Made by a program: the position numbers and the translations under genes. This document shows, piece by piece, positions 17,522 to 25,530 of a DNA stretch of 41,816 nucleotides. Each line of letters begins with the position of its first letter. The first letter of the stretch is position 1. The stretch comes from Verrucomicrobiales bacterium (lineage in GTDB: Bacteria; Verrucomicrobiota; Verrucomicrobiia; Limisphaerales; F1-12-MAGs170): the NCBI GenBank assembly GCA_005777315.1, contig SXMN01000106.1:1-41816 (forward strand). The letters run 5' to 3'. The notes under the pieces were generated by a model that saw only the letters and a list, made by a program, of their open reading frames with translations, was not told the DNA's origin and did no database searches.

Positions 17522-18424
17522 CTAAACGGAGGAATCGTTTCCGGTCCCCTGCTCCATTTCCAACGTCACCACGGGGACTCTCGGATCCTTGCTCGTCCAC
17601 GTCTCCCTGACCCAGGCATGCTCGGGATCATCCGACGCCGCGAGCGACTGCGCGCTCCCCGCCAGAAAATTCAGGTAGTAAGTGGTGTAGCCGTGGGCTG
17701 AAACCACCGGATGATACCCCTCGGGGACAAGAACGAGATCATTGTTCCGTGCCAGGATCGTTTCATCGAGCCGCGCGTCCGCGGTATAGACGCGCTGAAT
17801 CGCGTATCCCTCCGGTCGATCGAGTTTGTAGAAATAAGTTTCCTCGAGATCCGCTTCGATCAGCTTTCCGGCAGCAGCCGTACGATGGACATCGTGCTTG
17901 TGTGGCGGATAGGAACTCCAGTTTCCAGGTGGAGTATAGACCTCCACGGCGACAAGCCGGTGACACTCAAAACCCGGCGGGAACAGTGAGTTGATCTGGC
18001 GGGTCGCATTCGCACCGCCGCGGATTTCAATTTGAACTTGATCTGGGGTGACCAGCCTGGGCTGGTGCCCTGGCCCGGCCTGACACCACCCGTACGCCAG
18101 ATCCAATCCCCCGCCAAGCGCTGTCACGGTGAATTCCGTTTCCGGCGGCAGATAGAGTGCGTAGGGCATTCCGTGAAAAACGTCCGGTCGCCGTCCGATG
18201 TGATCCCAGGTACCGCGTGAAGATTTGACCGAGCAGGTGCCTCCGAGAATGACGAATCCATACTCGCAGTTTCCAGTGAATCCACTCCAACTCTCACCTG
18301 CGCTCATTGTCCTCGCAGCAAAGTGCAGGTGTTCCCAGCCTGCGCTTGCGGGAGTAACCCGCACATACTCGCCCTCGGTGGCTTGAGGACGAACCAGGAG
18401 ATGAGATCGCGCTGGAGCATTCAT
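17522..18424 (-). CDS. iolB: 5-deoxy-glucuronate isomerase
   Basis: A 300-residue protein with a double cupin fold. Typical stretches: WEHLHFAARTMSAGESWSGF, YGFVILGGTCSVKS, VEVYTPPGNWSSYPPHKHD with the metal-binding His and HD residues, EETYFYKLDRPEGYAIQRVY, LVPEGYHPVVSAHGYTTYYL. It isomerises 5-deoxy-glucuronate to 5-keto-2-deoxygluconate. ATG 18424 is chosen over a longer frame starting at 18502: the extra residues are Arg-rich, unlike the family, and would overlap iolJ, which ends at 18433. The gap to iolJ is then 8 bp. No clear Shine-Dalgarno is seen. Confidence 0.92.
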   Translation of the reverse strand: MNAPARSHLLVRPQATEGEYVRVTPASAGWEHLHFAARTMSAGESWSGFTGNCEYGFVILGGTCSVKSSRGTWDHIGRRPDVFHGMPYALYLPPETEFTVTALGGGLDLAYGWCQAGPGHQPRLVTPDQVQIEIRGGANATRQINSLFPPGFECHRLVAVEVYTPPGNWSSYPPHKHDVHRTAAAGKLIEADLEETYFYKLDRPEGYAIQRVYTADARLDETILARNNDLVLVPEGYHPVVSAHGYTTYYLNFLAGSAQSLAASDDPEHAWVRETWTSKDPRVPVVTLEMEQGTGNDSSV

Positions 18425-18432
18425 GGGGAAAT

Positions 18433-19395
18433 TTAGACCTCGGCCTGAACAGAAGATGGTGCCCTCGCCCCTGCGCGTCCGGCACCACCCAGCTTTTCGC
18501 ATTTGGCTGCCACGAACTCCGCGTAAGCATCCATGTAACTTCTGCCTGGTGGCATGAAATCAAACTCGTTTGGTTTCTCCCTGAAAAACTCCCGATGAAC
18601 GCGGGTCCAGATCAACCGTCCATCCGTGCCGATGTTCACCTTGACGATTCCGAACCCGATGGCGCGGATCAGCTCGTCTTCGGAAACGCCACTCGCGGAG
18701 AGGTCCAGTGCGCCGCCCGCCGCATTGATCCGCTCGACTTCCTGGATTGGCACTGCTGACCCGCCGTGAAGGACGAGGGGGAAACCTTCCAGCCGTTTCT
18801 GGATCGCTTCCAATCGATCGAAATGCAGCCCTTGCTTGCCCGAGAATTTGTACGCGCCGTGGCTCGTGCCGATCGCCACTGCCAGGCTGTCGCAACCGCT
18901 TCGGCGGACGAATTCTTCTGCCTGCGCGGGATCGGTCAGGATCGCGTCCTGGGCGCTCACCGTCATGTCGTCCTCGATTCCCTTCAGAAGACCAAGTTCC
19001 GCTTCCACCGCGATGCCGGCAGCGTGGGCCTTGACAGCAATCCGTCGCGTGATTTCCAGGTTCTGCTCAAAGGGAAAGTGCGACGCGTCGATCATCACCG
19101 AACTGTAGTGACCCGAGCGAATGGCATCGTGACAGCTCTCCTCGTCGCCATGGTCAAGGTGGACCGCAAAATCGACTTCGGGATAAATTCTTTCGGCAGC
19201 CTGGAGCATCCCCTCCAACATCGCCGGGTCGGCATAGCTTCGGATCACTCTGGTGAACTGGACAATGATTGGAGACCGAGCCCTGGCGGCCCCACGAAAC
19301 AAACCGTGTATTTGCTCCATATTGGAGACATTGAATGCCCCAATGGCGTAACGACCATAGGCGCTAATCAATAATTCAAGCGTGGCGAGGCGCAT
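18433..19395 (-). CDS. iolJ: Class II aldolase, 6-phospho-5-dehydro-2-deoxygluconate aldolase
   Basis: A 320-residue class II fructose-bisphosphate-aldolase-family protein. It begins with the usual YAIGAFNVSNMEQ. The zinc ligands appear in FAVHLDHGDEESC, the Glu of AVEAELGLL, IGTSHGAYKF and LVLHGGSAVP; the phosphate-binding end includes IGFGIVKVNIGTDGRL. Placed first in the run iolJ-iolB-iolC, it most likely splits 2-deoxy-5-keto-gluconate 6-phosphate into dihydroxyacetone phosphate and malonate semialdehyde. A fructose- or tagatose-bisphosphate aldolase would look similar; the operon decides. The C-terminus is extended by an Ala/Gly-rich tail. Confidence 0.88.
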   Translation of the reverse strand: MRLATLELLISAYGRYAIGAFNVSNMEQIHGLFRGAARARSPIIVQFTRVIRSYADPAMLEGMLQAAERIYPEVDFAVHLDHGDEESCHDAIRSGHYSSVMIDASHFPFEQNLEITRRIAVKAHAAGIAVEAELGLLKGIEDDMTVSAQDAILTDPAQAEEFVRRSGCDSLAVAIGTSHGAYKFSGKQGLHFDRLEAIQKRLEGFPLVLHGGSAVPIQEVERINAAGGALDLSASGVSEDELIRAIGFGIVKVNIGTDGRLIWTRVHREFFREKPNEFDFMPPGRSYMDAYAEFVAAKCEKLGGAGRAGARAPSSVQAEV

Positions 19396-19473
19396 CGTTG
19401 ATTCAATCTCTCAGGCTTTTCCTGTTCGTCGCAGAACAACTCTTCTATTGCCAGACTATTAAAAAGGAACTCA

Positions 19474-20634
19474 TCAGGACGGCGGCGCAATCTTCGGTTT
19501 GGATCGCTTATACACCAGGTCGCGCTCTGCTTCGATGCCCCAGCGGCGACCGATCTCGACAAGGTTGTTGTTCAGTTGCCAACGGTCGGGAGTAATCTCT
19601 CCTTTGTGGTCTGGATTGGCCCCATCGAGGTGAAGGCCATTCTTATTGTCGCCAATCTCGAGAATCTCCCGGCATTCGTCGGTCGAAAGCCATAGATGAG
19701 GCAGTTCAGCGAGTTCCGAAGTTTCCATCTCAATCCGTTTGGCCTGAACTCCACCTTCCTGGATCAACGTCGGCGCCACGGCATACACCGATGGTTGCGA
19801 CAGACACCAGATGCACGCGAGTTGCAGCAACGTGAGCGAGTTCTCTTCGGCAATCTTCCTCATGCGCTCCAGTTTTCCAAGTTCCGCCGGCAACCAGGCG
19901 GCTGGCATCGTTCCACGGGGATCGCGAAGCGCAAACTTGTGCCCTGCTCGAAGGCTGTCGTGAAAGATTCCGTGGTGATCCACATCACGAGCCACGATTT
20001 TGATGTTGTTTTCACGAGCTGCGGGAAGGCAAAGGCTCGTTGGCCATGAGCCGAGCGGGCTGAATGGCAACATAGCCCAATCGATGATTTCTCCGAAACG
20101 TTCAAAACACTGGATTGCGTCCAGGATGTAGCCGTTCCTTGGCCCTGGTGCCATGCCGATTCGATCAGTAAGGCCTGCGTTCTTCAGCGCATGGAGTCCC
20201 TGCCACACTTCATCGCTCACAAAACCCGTGTGGTCGGGATCCTGTAGGAACAGCAGATCGAAACGTCCGGCGGCACATCTCTGTAATTGCTTTTCCGCGG
20301 CCATTCGCAGGTAACTCGCATATCCATCGGCGCGCCTCAAGGTAGGATGTGTGAATCGAGGCCAGTTTCCGTCGGCATCAGCCTGGCCGGTGTAGAAGTC
20401 ACGTCCAATTCCTCCGACCAGGCAATAGCTGTCGCGGGGAACACCTTGCAGGGCGCGTCCCAGCAACGCATCGCTTTGGCCGTTGCCGGGTGAATCGAAA
20501 GTGATGTAGGTGCGAAGGCCGCACTGATACGCATGGCGGATCAGAGTGATGAAGAGTTCCTCATCGAGTGGTTCGCCAAACCTGAGATGGCGGCCGCCGC
20601 TCCAGGTTCCGAGTGCTGTGCGTGTGAGATCCAT
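19474..20634 (-). CDS. Aldo/keto-reductase-fold protein with a degenerate active site
   Basis: A 386-residue protein starting like an aldo/keto reductase (TALGTWSGGRHLRFGEPLDE) with recognisable barrel parts (LLGRALQGVPRDSYCLVGG, DLLFLQDPDHTGFVSDEVWQ, LTLLQLACIWCLSQPSVYAV). Of the usual Asp-Tyr-Lys-His tetrad only the Asp (TFDSPGNGQSD) remains visible. The Tyr segment is shortened and has no Tyr, the Lys position reads VGG, and the His position reads FLQ. It may have lost reductase activity or use other residues. It is first in the iol cluster, 78 bp before iolJ, and probably starts the transcript; B. subtilis iol loci also contain an aldo/keto reductase gene (iolS). Its role here is unknown. 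Confidence 0.75.
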   Translation of the reverse strand: MDLTRTALGTWSGGRHLRFGEPLDEELFITLIRHAYQCGLRTYITFDSPGNGQSDALLGRALQGVPRDSYCLVGGIGRDFYTGQADADGNWPRFTHPTLRRADGYASYLRMAAEKQLQRCAAGRFDLLFLQDPDHTGFVSDEVWQGLHALKNAGLTDRIGMAPGPRNGYILDAIQCFERFGEIIDWAMLPFSPLGSWPTSLCLPAARENNIKIVARDVDHHGIFHDSLRAGHKFALRDPRGTMPAAWLPAELGKLERMRKIAEENSLTLLQLACIWCLSQPSVYAVAPTLIQEGGVQAKRIEMETSELAELPHLWLSTDECREILEIGDNKNGLHLDGANPDHKGEITPDRWQLNNNLVEIGRRWGIEAERDLVYKRSKPKIAPPS

Positions 20635-20986
20635 GTTGGGCGCGGCAAGGTTCGCCTGTTGGATTCGGCAAAATCAAGGAGCAAACAGAACAAATGAAAG
20701 TTCCGGTGGATGCTGAATGGATTCCTGTTTGGATTGTGAGGTGTTTTCTGAAGCACCCAATTGTGACTGTGGATCATGCTTCGAATCCCATTGCTGAGAA
20801 AATGCGCTGATACGGACAGTCAAGATTTGGAAACGGGCAGGTCTTGGGGAAATATACGAATCTTGCTCGTCATCTTGATCATGATCTCTCAGAGAAAAGG
20901 ATTATGAGGAGGAAGAAGATTAAGACACTGCCAGTTCTTACACTCGATTGACGGTATGCAAGCTGTCTGTTTAGCTCTGATCTCCA
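20635..20986. promoter_or_regulatory. Divergent intergenic region
   Basis: A 352-bp gap between the divergent iol cluster and the PQQ-propeller gene. It should contain promoters for both. It carries copy B of the purine-rich repeat (20889-20953) and no gene. No regulator gene for the iol cluster is present in the window. Confidence 0.5.
20889..20953 (+). repeat. Purine-rich intergenic repeat, copy B
   Basis: Shares AAAGGATTA, a GA-rich run ending AAGAT, GACACTGCC and GATTGACG, in the same order, with 7501-7571. It ends 33 bp before the start at 20987, as copy A ends 38 bp before its gene. Confidence 0.55.
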
Positions 20987-22354
20987 ATGAATCCTCTTAT
21001 CCTGGGTAGAATCCCGTGGGCTTCTCGCAGGTGCTTGCTCATGATCTGCGCTCTGCTCGCGACCACCATGTTCCGCCTCGATGCCGAGGACTGGCCTCAA
21101 TGGCTCGGCCCCCAGCGCGATGGGGTCTGGCGCGAGACCGGCATCATCGAGAAATTCCCGGCGGGCGGCCTGAACTTCCGCTGGCGCACTCCCATCGGCG
21201 GCGGCTACAGCGGGCCGGCGGTGGTGAAGGGGCGGGTTTACGTCATGGATCGCCAGCTCGCAAAAGGCACGGCCAGGTCTGCCGACGCATTCTCGCGCAG
21301 CAAGGTTCCCGGAAGTGAGCGCGTGCTGTGCCTGAATGAATCGGACGGCAAGATTCTTTGGCAGCACGAGTACGAGTGCGATTACACAGTGAGCTATGGA
21401 GCGGGCCCGCGCGTTACGCCGGTCGTGAACGACGGAAAGGTCTATGCGCTCGGCAGTGAGGGAAATCTCGTCTGCCTCGACGCGGAGAAAGGCACGCCAG
21501 TCTGGTCGCACGATTTCAAAAAGGATTTCGCTGTCAAAACTCCGCTTTGGGGATTCGCCGGCCACCCACTCGTGGATGGAAAGAAATTGATCTGCCTCGC
21601 AGGTGGTGATGGCAGCGTGGCCGTGGCTTACGACAAGGACACAGGCAGGGAACTCTGGCGTGCGCTCAGTGCGAAGGAACCCGGCTATGCTCCACCAATG
21701 ATCTACGAATTCGGCGGCAGGCGGCAGCTCATCCTCTGGCATCCAGAAGCGGTGAACGGCCTTGATCCCGAGACCGGGAAGATCTTCTGGACGTATCCGC
21801 TCGCTCCATCGGTCCGATCAGGGATGACGATTCCAAGCCCTCGCCAAGTCGGCGATCTGCTATTCCTCACATCCTTCTACAATGGATCCCTGACGCTGCG
21901 CGTCGGTTCCGACAAGGCAACCCTCGTCTGGCAGAGTAAAAAGGTCAGCGAGATGGACACCGACGGATTGCACACCGTCATGGCCACGCCATTCATCGAG
22001 AACGGCCACATTTACAGCCCGTGCAGCTACGGCCAGTTTCGCTGCCTCAAGCTGGAGAATGGGAAACGCGTTTGGGAGACCTTTGCGCCCACCAGCGGCA
22101 AGTCTGCCCGCTGGGGCCATGCTTTCATTGTCAAACACGACGAACGGAGTTTCATCTTTAGCGAAAATGGCGACCTCATCATCGCAAAGCTCACGCCGGA
22201 AAAATACCAGGAAGTCAGCCGCGCTCGTCTGCTTGACCCCGCGAACCACGATCCCGGCCGACCCGTGGTCTGGTCGCACCCGGCGTTCGCGAACAAAAAC
22301 ATCTATGCGCGGAACGACAAGGAGATCGTCTGTGTCTCACTAGCTGACAATTAG
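20987..22354 (+). CDS. PQQ-like beta-propeller protein, exported
   Basis: A 455-residue protein with a signal peptide (about residues 1-33, core LLMICALLATTMF) and then WPQWLGPQRDGVWRETG, a typical opening of PQQ-like propellers in Planctomycetes and Verrucomicrobia. Repeated blades of the form GxVYxL...G...W are visible: DGKILWQHEY, GKVYALGSEGNLVCLDAEKG, GSVAVAYDKDTGRELWRAL, ENGHIYSPCSYGQFRCLKLE. No cytochrome domain and no defined quinoprotein dehydrogenase active site is seen, so the propeller may be structural or bind a ligand rather than PQQ. The CotH lipoprotein gene follows 15 bp later; the two are probably co-transcribed. Confidence 0.85.
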   Translation: MNPLILGRIPWASRRCLLMICALLATTMFRLDAEDWPQWLGPQRDGVWRETGIIEKFPAGGLNFRWRTPIGGGYSGPAVVKGRVYVMDRQLAKGTARSADAFSRSKVPGSERVLCLNESDGKILWQHEYECDYTVSYGAGPRVTPVVNDGKVYALGSEGNLVCLDAEKGTPVWSHDFKKDFAVKTPLWGFAGHPLVDGKKLICLAGGDGSVAVAYDKDTGRELWRALSAKEPGYAPPMIYEFGGRRQLILWHPEAVNGLDPETGKIFWTYPLAPSVRSGMTIPSPRQVGDLLFLTSFYNGSLTLRVGSDKATLVWQSKKVSEMDTDGLHTVMATPFIENGHIYSPCSYGQFRCLKLENGKRVWETFAPTSGKSARWGHAFIVKHDERSFIFSENGDLIIAKLTPEKYQEVSRARLLDPANHDPGRPVVWSHPAFANKNIYARNDKEIVCVSLADN

Positions 22355-22369
22355 CATCGCTCGCGCGAT

Positions 22370-23683
22370 ATGAATCCTCTCCAGATCACTCTCATCGCGC
22401 TGTTGAGCATCGGACTCGTCGCTTGTAGTGAGAAGCAGGAAGCGCCTGGTTCGAGACGAGGAAACCAGCCTGAAAACCAGCAACGGCAGATCGTAAACAA
22501 CAATGCCAGACAACCATCTGAGGAGCCCGGCGGTCGGCAGCCGCGTCAGACGGTGATTCCGGCATCGGAGCAGTTACAAAGCTCGAGGCTTCCCCTCTAC
22601 GAACTGAAGATCGATACGCAAGATCTTGCGGCGCTTGAACGCAACCCATTCTCAGGAAAAACTCATCCGGGCACTTTTACTTTTGAAGGGAAAGTCCATG
22701 ACCCGGTGCAGGTGCGTTTTCGCGGCCAATGGGCGCGATCCTGGCCGAAGAAGCCCATCAAGATCTTCTTCGACCGAGGCAATTCATTTCGGGAACATCA
22801 CAGTCTCAATCTGAATTCCGGCTGGCGCGATCCTGCTTTCATCCGGGAAACTCTGGCCTACCACATTTACGCGGTGTGCGGAGTGCCGGCGTCGCGCGCC
22901 CGCATGGTTCGCCTTCACGTCAACGACCAGTTCAGAGGGCTCTATGTCGAGGTGGAACAGGTGGACAAGGTGTTTTTGCGCCGCTTCAAATTGGATGGCG
23001 CTTTGTTGTTCAAGACCAGCGGACGCGCCAACCAATCCGATGAGCGCAACCTCGGAAGTGAAGCCGCATTCGCGATTCACTATGAGAACGAGACGCAGAA
23101 GACCAACAGTTTTCGGGATCTGCAATTGTTCTGCCGTGACCTCGCGCTCTCAACCGACACTCTCGACTTCTTCACCCGCCGCGTGGATCTCGAAAAGTAC
23201 ATCAACTACCTGGCGGCAACCGTCCTCGTCCAACATTGGGATGGCTTCAACAAGAACCACTTTCTCGTTTACGACGAGCGTGGATCAAAGAAATGGTTTG
23301 TGGTTCCATGGGATCTCGATCGTACCTTGGGTGATCATTGGAACTGGTCCTTCGGTTCGGCGGACCTCCCCATTCTGCTCGGCACACGCCAGGCACCGGG
23401 AGTAACCGGATGGAATCGAATGCAAGACCGATTCCTCAGCGAACCTGCTCTCCGCGCCCGCTTCCTGAACCGGCTGGAAGAACTGCTGGAGCAGGAATTC
23501 ACCACGGAGAAGCTCTTCCCAATCATCGATCGTCTCAAGTCGGAAATCGCGCCGGAAGCCGAACTGGATCGACAACAATGGCCAAGCCCCGCTGGTGACT
23601 TCAAGAGAGGAATTTCCGAACTCAAGAGCTACATCGAGCGACGAAGAGCATTCCTGAAAAACGGGATCAAGAGCCTCCGCTGA
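22370..23683 (+). CDS. CotH-kinase family lipoprotein, intact
   Basis: A 437-residue protein with a lipoprotein signal (lipobox LVAC, Cys19), a Gln/Arg/Asn-rich linker to about residue 65, and a full CotH domain: VQVRFRGQWARSWPKKPIKI, HSLNLNSGWRDPAFIRETLA, RLHVNDQFRGLYVEVEQVDK, and the C-lobe motif WDGFNKNHFLVYDERGSKKW followed by VVPWDLDRTLGD, where the Asp and Asn residues are the likely nucleotide/metal ligands by analogy with CotH kinases. It is the only undamaged one of three CotH genes here and shows what the other two have lost. It is probably expressed with the propeller gene upstream. Confidence 0.88.
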   Translation: MNPLQITLIALLSIGLVACSEKQEAPGSRRGNQPENQQRQIVNNNARQPSEEPGGRQPRQTVIPASEQLQSSRLPLYELKIDTQDLAALERNPFSGKTHPGTFTFEGKVHDPVQVRFRGQWARSWPKKPIKIFFDRGNSFREHHSLNLNSGWRDPAFIRETLAYHIYAVCGVPASRARMVRLHVNDQFRGLYVEVEQVDKVFLRRFKLDGALLFKTSGRANQSDERNLGSEAAFAIHYENETQKTNSFRDLQLFCRDLALSTDTLDFFTRRVDLEKYINYLAATVLVQHWDGFNKNHFLVYDERGSKKWFVVPWDLDRTLGDHWNWSFGSADLPILLGTRQAPGVTGWNRMQDRFLSEPALRARFLNRLEELLEQEFTTEKLFPIIDRLKSEIAPEAELDRQQWPSPAGDFKRGISELKSYIERRRAFLKNGIKSLR

Positions 23684-23730
23684 TCTCCAGCCCGCGAATT
23701 GATCGGAGTAATCTGATCAACTCTGACTTG

Positions 23731-24135
23731 CTACGAAGCTCCACCACTTTTGCCGGTGTCGATGGGGACGCCACAACTGGCACAATACCGGGCGGTGACT
23801 GCGGACGGGGCTCCGCAAGCGCGGCACTTCAACTCTTCCGCCGCGGAATTCGAGTGAATCACGAGATTTCGAATGTAGGGAATCCACGTGAAGGCGTAGG
23901 CGAAGATGAAGACTGAATCCCGTCGATAAAACAGCGCGTAAAGCAGCAGCAGTATCGAACCCACAAGGCTCAACCACCAAAAGGCTACCGGCACCACCAC
24001 GCGCTTCTGCTTTTCCGAGGCATACCATTGAACAAAGAACCGGGAAAAGAACGCGACATTCCCCAGCCAGCCGATGACTTTCCAGGTGTTCCACTCAACC
24101 CCAAGAAATTTCCCATCGCCGGAGAGCAGGCTCAT
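23731..24135 (-). CDS. LAB_N-domain membrane protein with C-terminal zinc ribbon
   Basis: A 134-residue protein. About residues 15-95 form the LAB_N domain (found N-terminal in some lipid-A-disaccharide synthases): WKVIGWLGNVAFFSRFFVQW, ASEKQKRVVVPVAFWWLSLV, SILLLLYALFYRRD, WIPYIRNLVIH, with three membrane helices. A short zinc ribbon follows, CRACG and CASCG, giving four Cys spaced as two CxxC pairs. LAB_N proteins are small inner-membrane proteins of uncertain role, near lipid A or glycosyl-transfer genes. The zinc ribbon is an unusual addition. It is convergent with the CotH gene (47 bp apart), and is 90 bp downstream of the thioredoxin-like gene. Confidence 0.82.
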   Translation of the reverse strand: MSLLSGDGKFLGVEWNTWKVIGWLGNVAFFSRFFVQWYASEKQKRVVVPVAFWWLSLVGSILLLLYALFYRRDSVFIFAYAFTWIPYIRNLVIHSNSAAEELKCRACGAPSAVTARYCASCGVPIDTGKSGGAS

Positions 24136-24225
24136 GGATGCAATTCCAAGACGTGGACCGGGACGTTCCCGACTCCCGATGAAACTGGCCCTCGATGTGA
24201 AATTCCCGCCTCGAATCCCACGCGT

Positions 24226-25350
24226 TCAGTCTTTTTCCGCCAGCAATTTTTCCACCTTGCCTTCGAGATCTTCGCGCGCCTGCAAATCTCGAACGACGCC
24301 TTTCTTGTCCAGAAGCCACATTCCGGGAATGCTGTTGATGCCAAACTGGACCCCATACTTGTTCTCCCACTTCTTGCCGTCGAAATACTGGGGCCAGGGC
24401 ATGTTCTTGATCTTCACGAACTGCTTCAATTGATCGAGGCTCGCATCGAAGCTGATCCCCACGATTTCAAATCCCTTGGGATTGAGTTTGTCATAAGTCG
24501 CCTTGACGGCCGGCAATGCCTGCACGCAGGGACCGCACCACGTCGCCCAAAAATCCACCAGGACAACCTTGCCGCGCAGTTTTTCCAGATCCACCTTCCT
24601 GTCATCGATCGCGGTGAACTTCATGTCGATCGTTTTCCCAAACGATGCGGTGCGTTTGAGAACTACCTTGGCTCCTTGGACCATTTCTTCGTTCTTGGCT
24701 CCATCGATGATCTCCTTTGCCACCTTGGCCGCCAGCACTGGCTCCGCCTGGTTGACGACGCTGTAGAGCATCGCCCACGGCTCTTCACGCTTTGGAAATT
24801 CCTTGAGCAAGGTCCGGGCGCCAGCCGCGAAATCGGTCAGCGCAGCATTGATGTCCGGAAGTTTTGACTCCGCCTGGCGCTTGACACCGGAAGCCCGGAT
24901 GTTGAACCGATCATCCTCGTCCAGATTCGGATCTGCCAGCCGTGCGGTTGTCAGTGCATCCAGGCGGGCAACCAGATTTGTGCCTCGCAATTGCTGCACC
25001 CCAGCATTCACCAACTGGTACTCGGTCTTGCGGGCTTCCTCGGCCTTGGGATGCTTTGAATACTTCGTGTAGAATTCCCGCGCCAGGTCCGCCGCCGACT
25101 CCACAAACTGGAGTTGTCCGGCACGGAACTTGGCCAGCTCCTCTTCGCTCGGACGTTTGGTTTTCCACTCCTCCGGCGCGGCCGGCGCTTCGAGTGATTT
25201 TTCAAGCTTCTCCCACGCCGCATCCGCCACGGCGTCACCCGATGAAACACTCGCCTCGGGCTTCGCGGCCGAAGGCTTGTCGGCCTGCGCCTGAGTGTTG
25301 AGCGTGGCCAAAAGGCTGGTTGCGACTGCCAGAGCAATGTATCGAAACAT
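24226..25350 (-). CDS. TlpA-like thioredoxin-fold protein, exported
   Basis: A 374-residue protein with a signal peptide (MFRYIALAVATSLLATLNTQ), a helical middle part (about residues 40-225) and a C-terminal TlpA/AhpC-TSA domain: MKFTAIDDRKVDLEKLRGKV, VDFWATWCGPCVQALPAV with the CxxC redox pair, EIVGISFDASLDQLKQFV, and the cis-Pro loop INSIPGMWLLDKKGVV. It should reduce or isomerise disulfides in the periplasm, for example in cytochrome maturation, but the partner is unknown. The helical part is not recognised; proteins of this layout are common in Planctomycetes and Verrucomicrobia. Confidence 0.88.
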   Translation of the reverse strand: MFRYIALAVATSLLATLNTQAQADKPSAAKPEASVSSGDAVADAAWEKLEKSLEAPAAPEEWKTKRPSEEELAKFRAGQLQFVESAADLAREFYTKYSKHPKAEEARKTEYQLVNAGVQQLRGTNLVARLDALTTARLADPNLDEDDRFNIRASGVKRQAESKLPDINAALTDFAAGARTLLKEFPKREEPWAMLYSVVNQAEPVLAAKVAKEIIDGAKNEEMVQGAKVVLKRTASFGKTIDMKFTAIDDRKVDLEKLRGKVVLVDFWATWCGPCVQALPAVKATYDKLNPKGFEIVGISFDASLDQLKQFVKIKNMPWPQYFDGKKWENKYGVQFGINSIPGMWLLDKKGVVRDLQAREDLEGKVEKLLAEKD

Positions 25351-25530
25351 AATCTTGTTGCGTGCTGATAGGACGCCAGGCGCTCTTAGTCGAGGCTAAT
25401 CTGCTCACGGCTCACGGGTCGTCCACACTGCCGTCTGCCCTCTGCGAACATCCCGCCTCTGCAGTGTTTCAGCCGCTGCTCCGGTTCAGCCCGAGCTTCA
25501 CAAGACCAGCGGGTCTCAGAACTCTAACGC

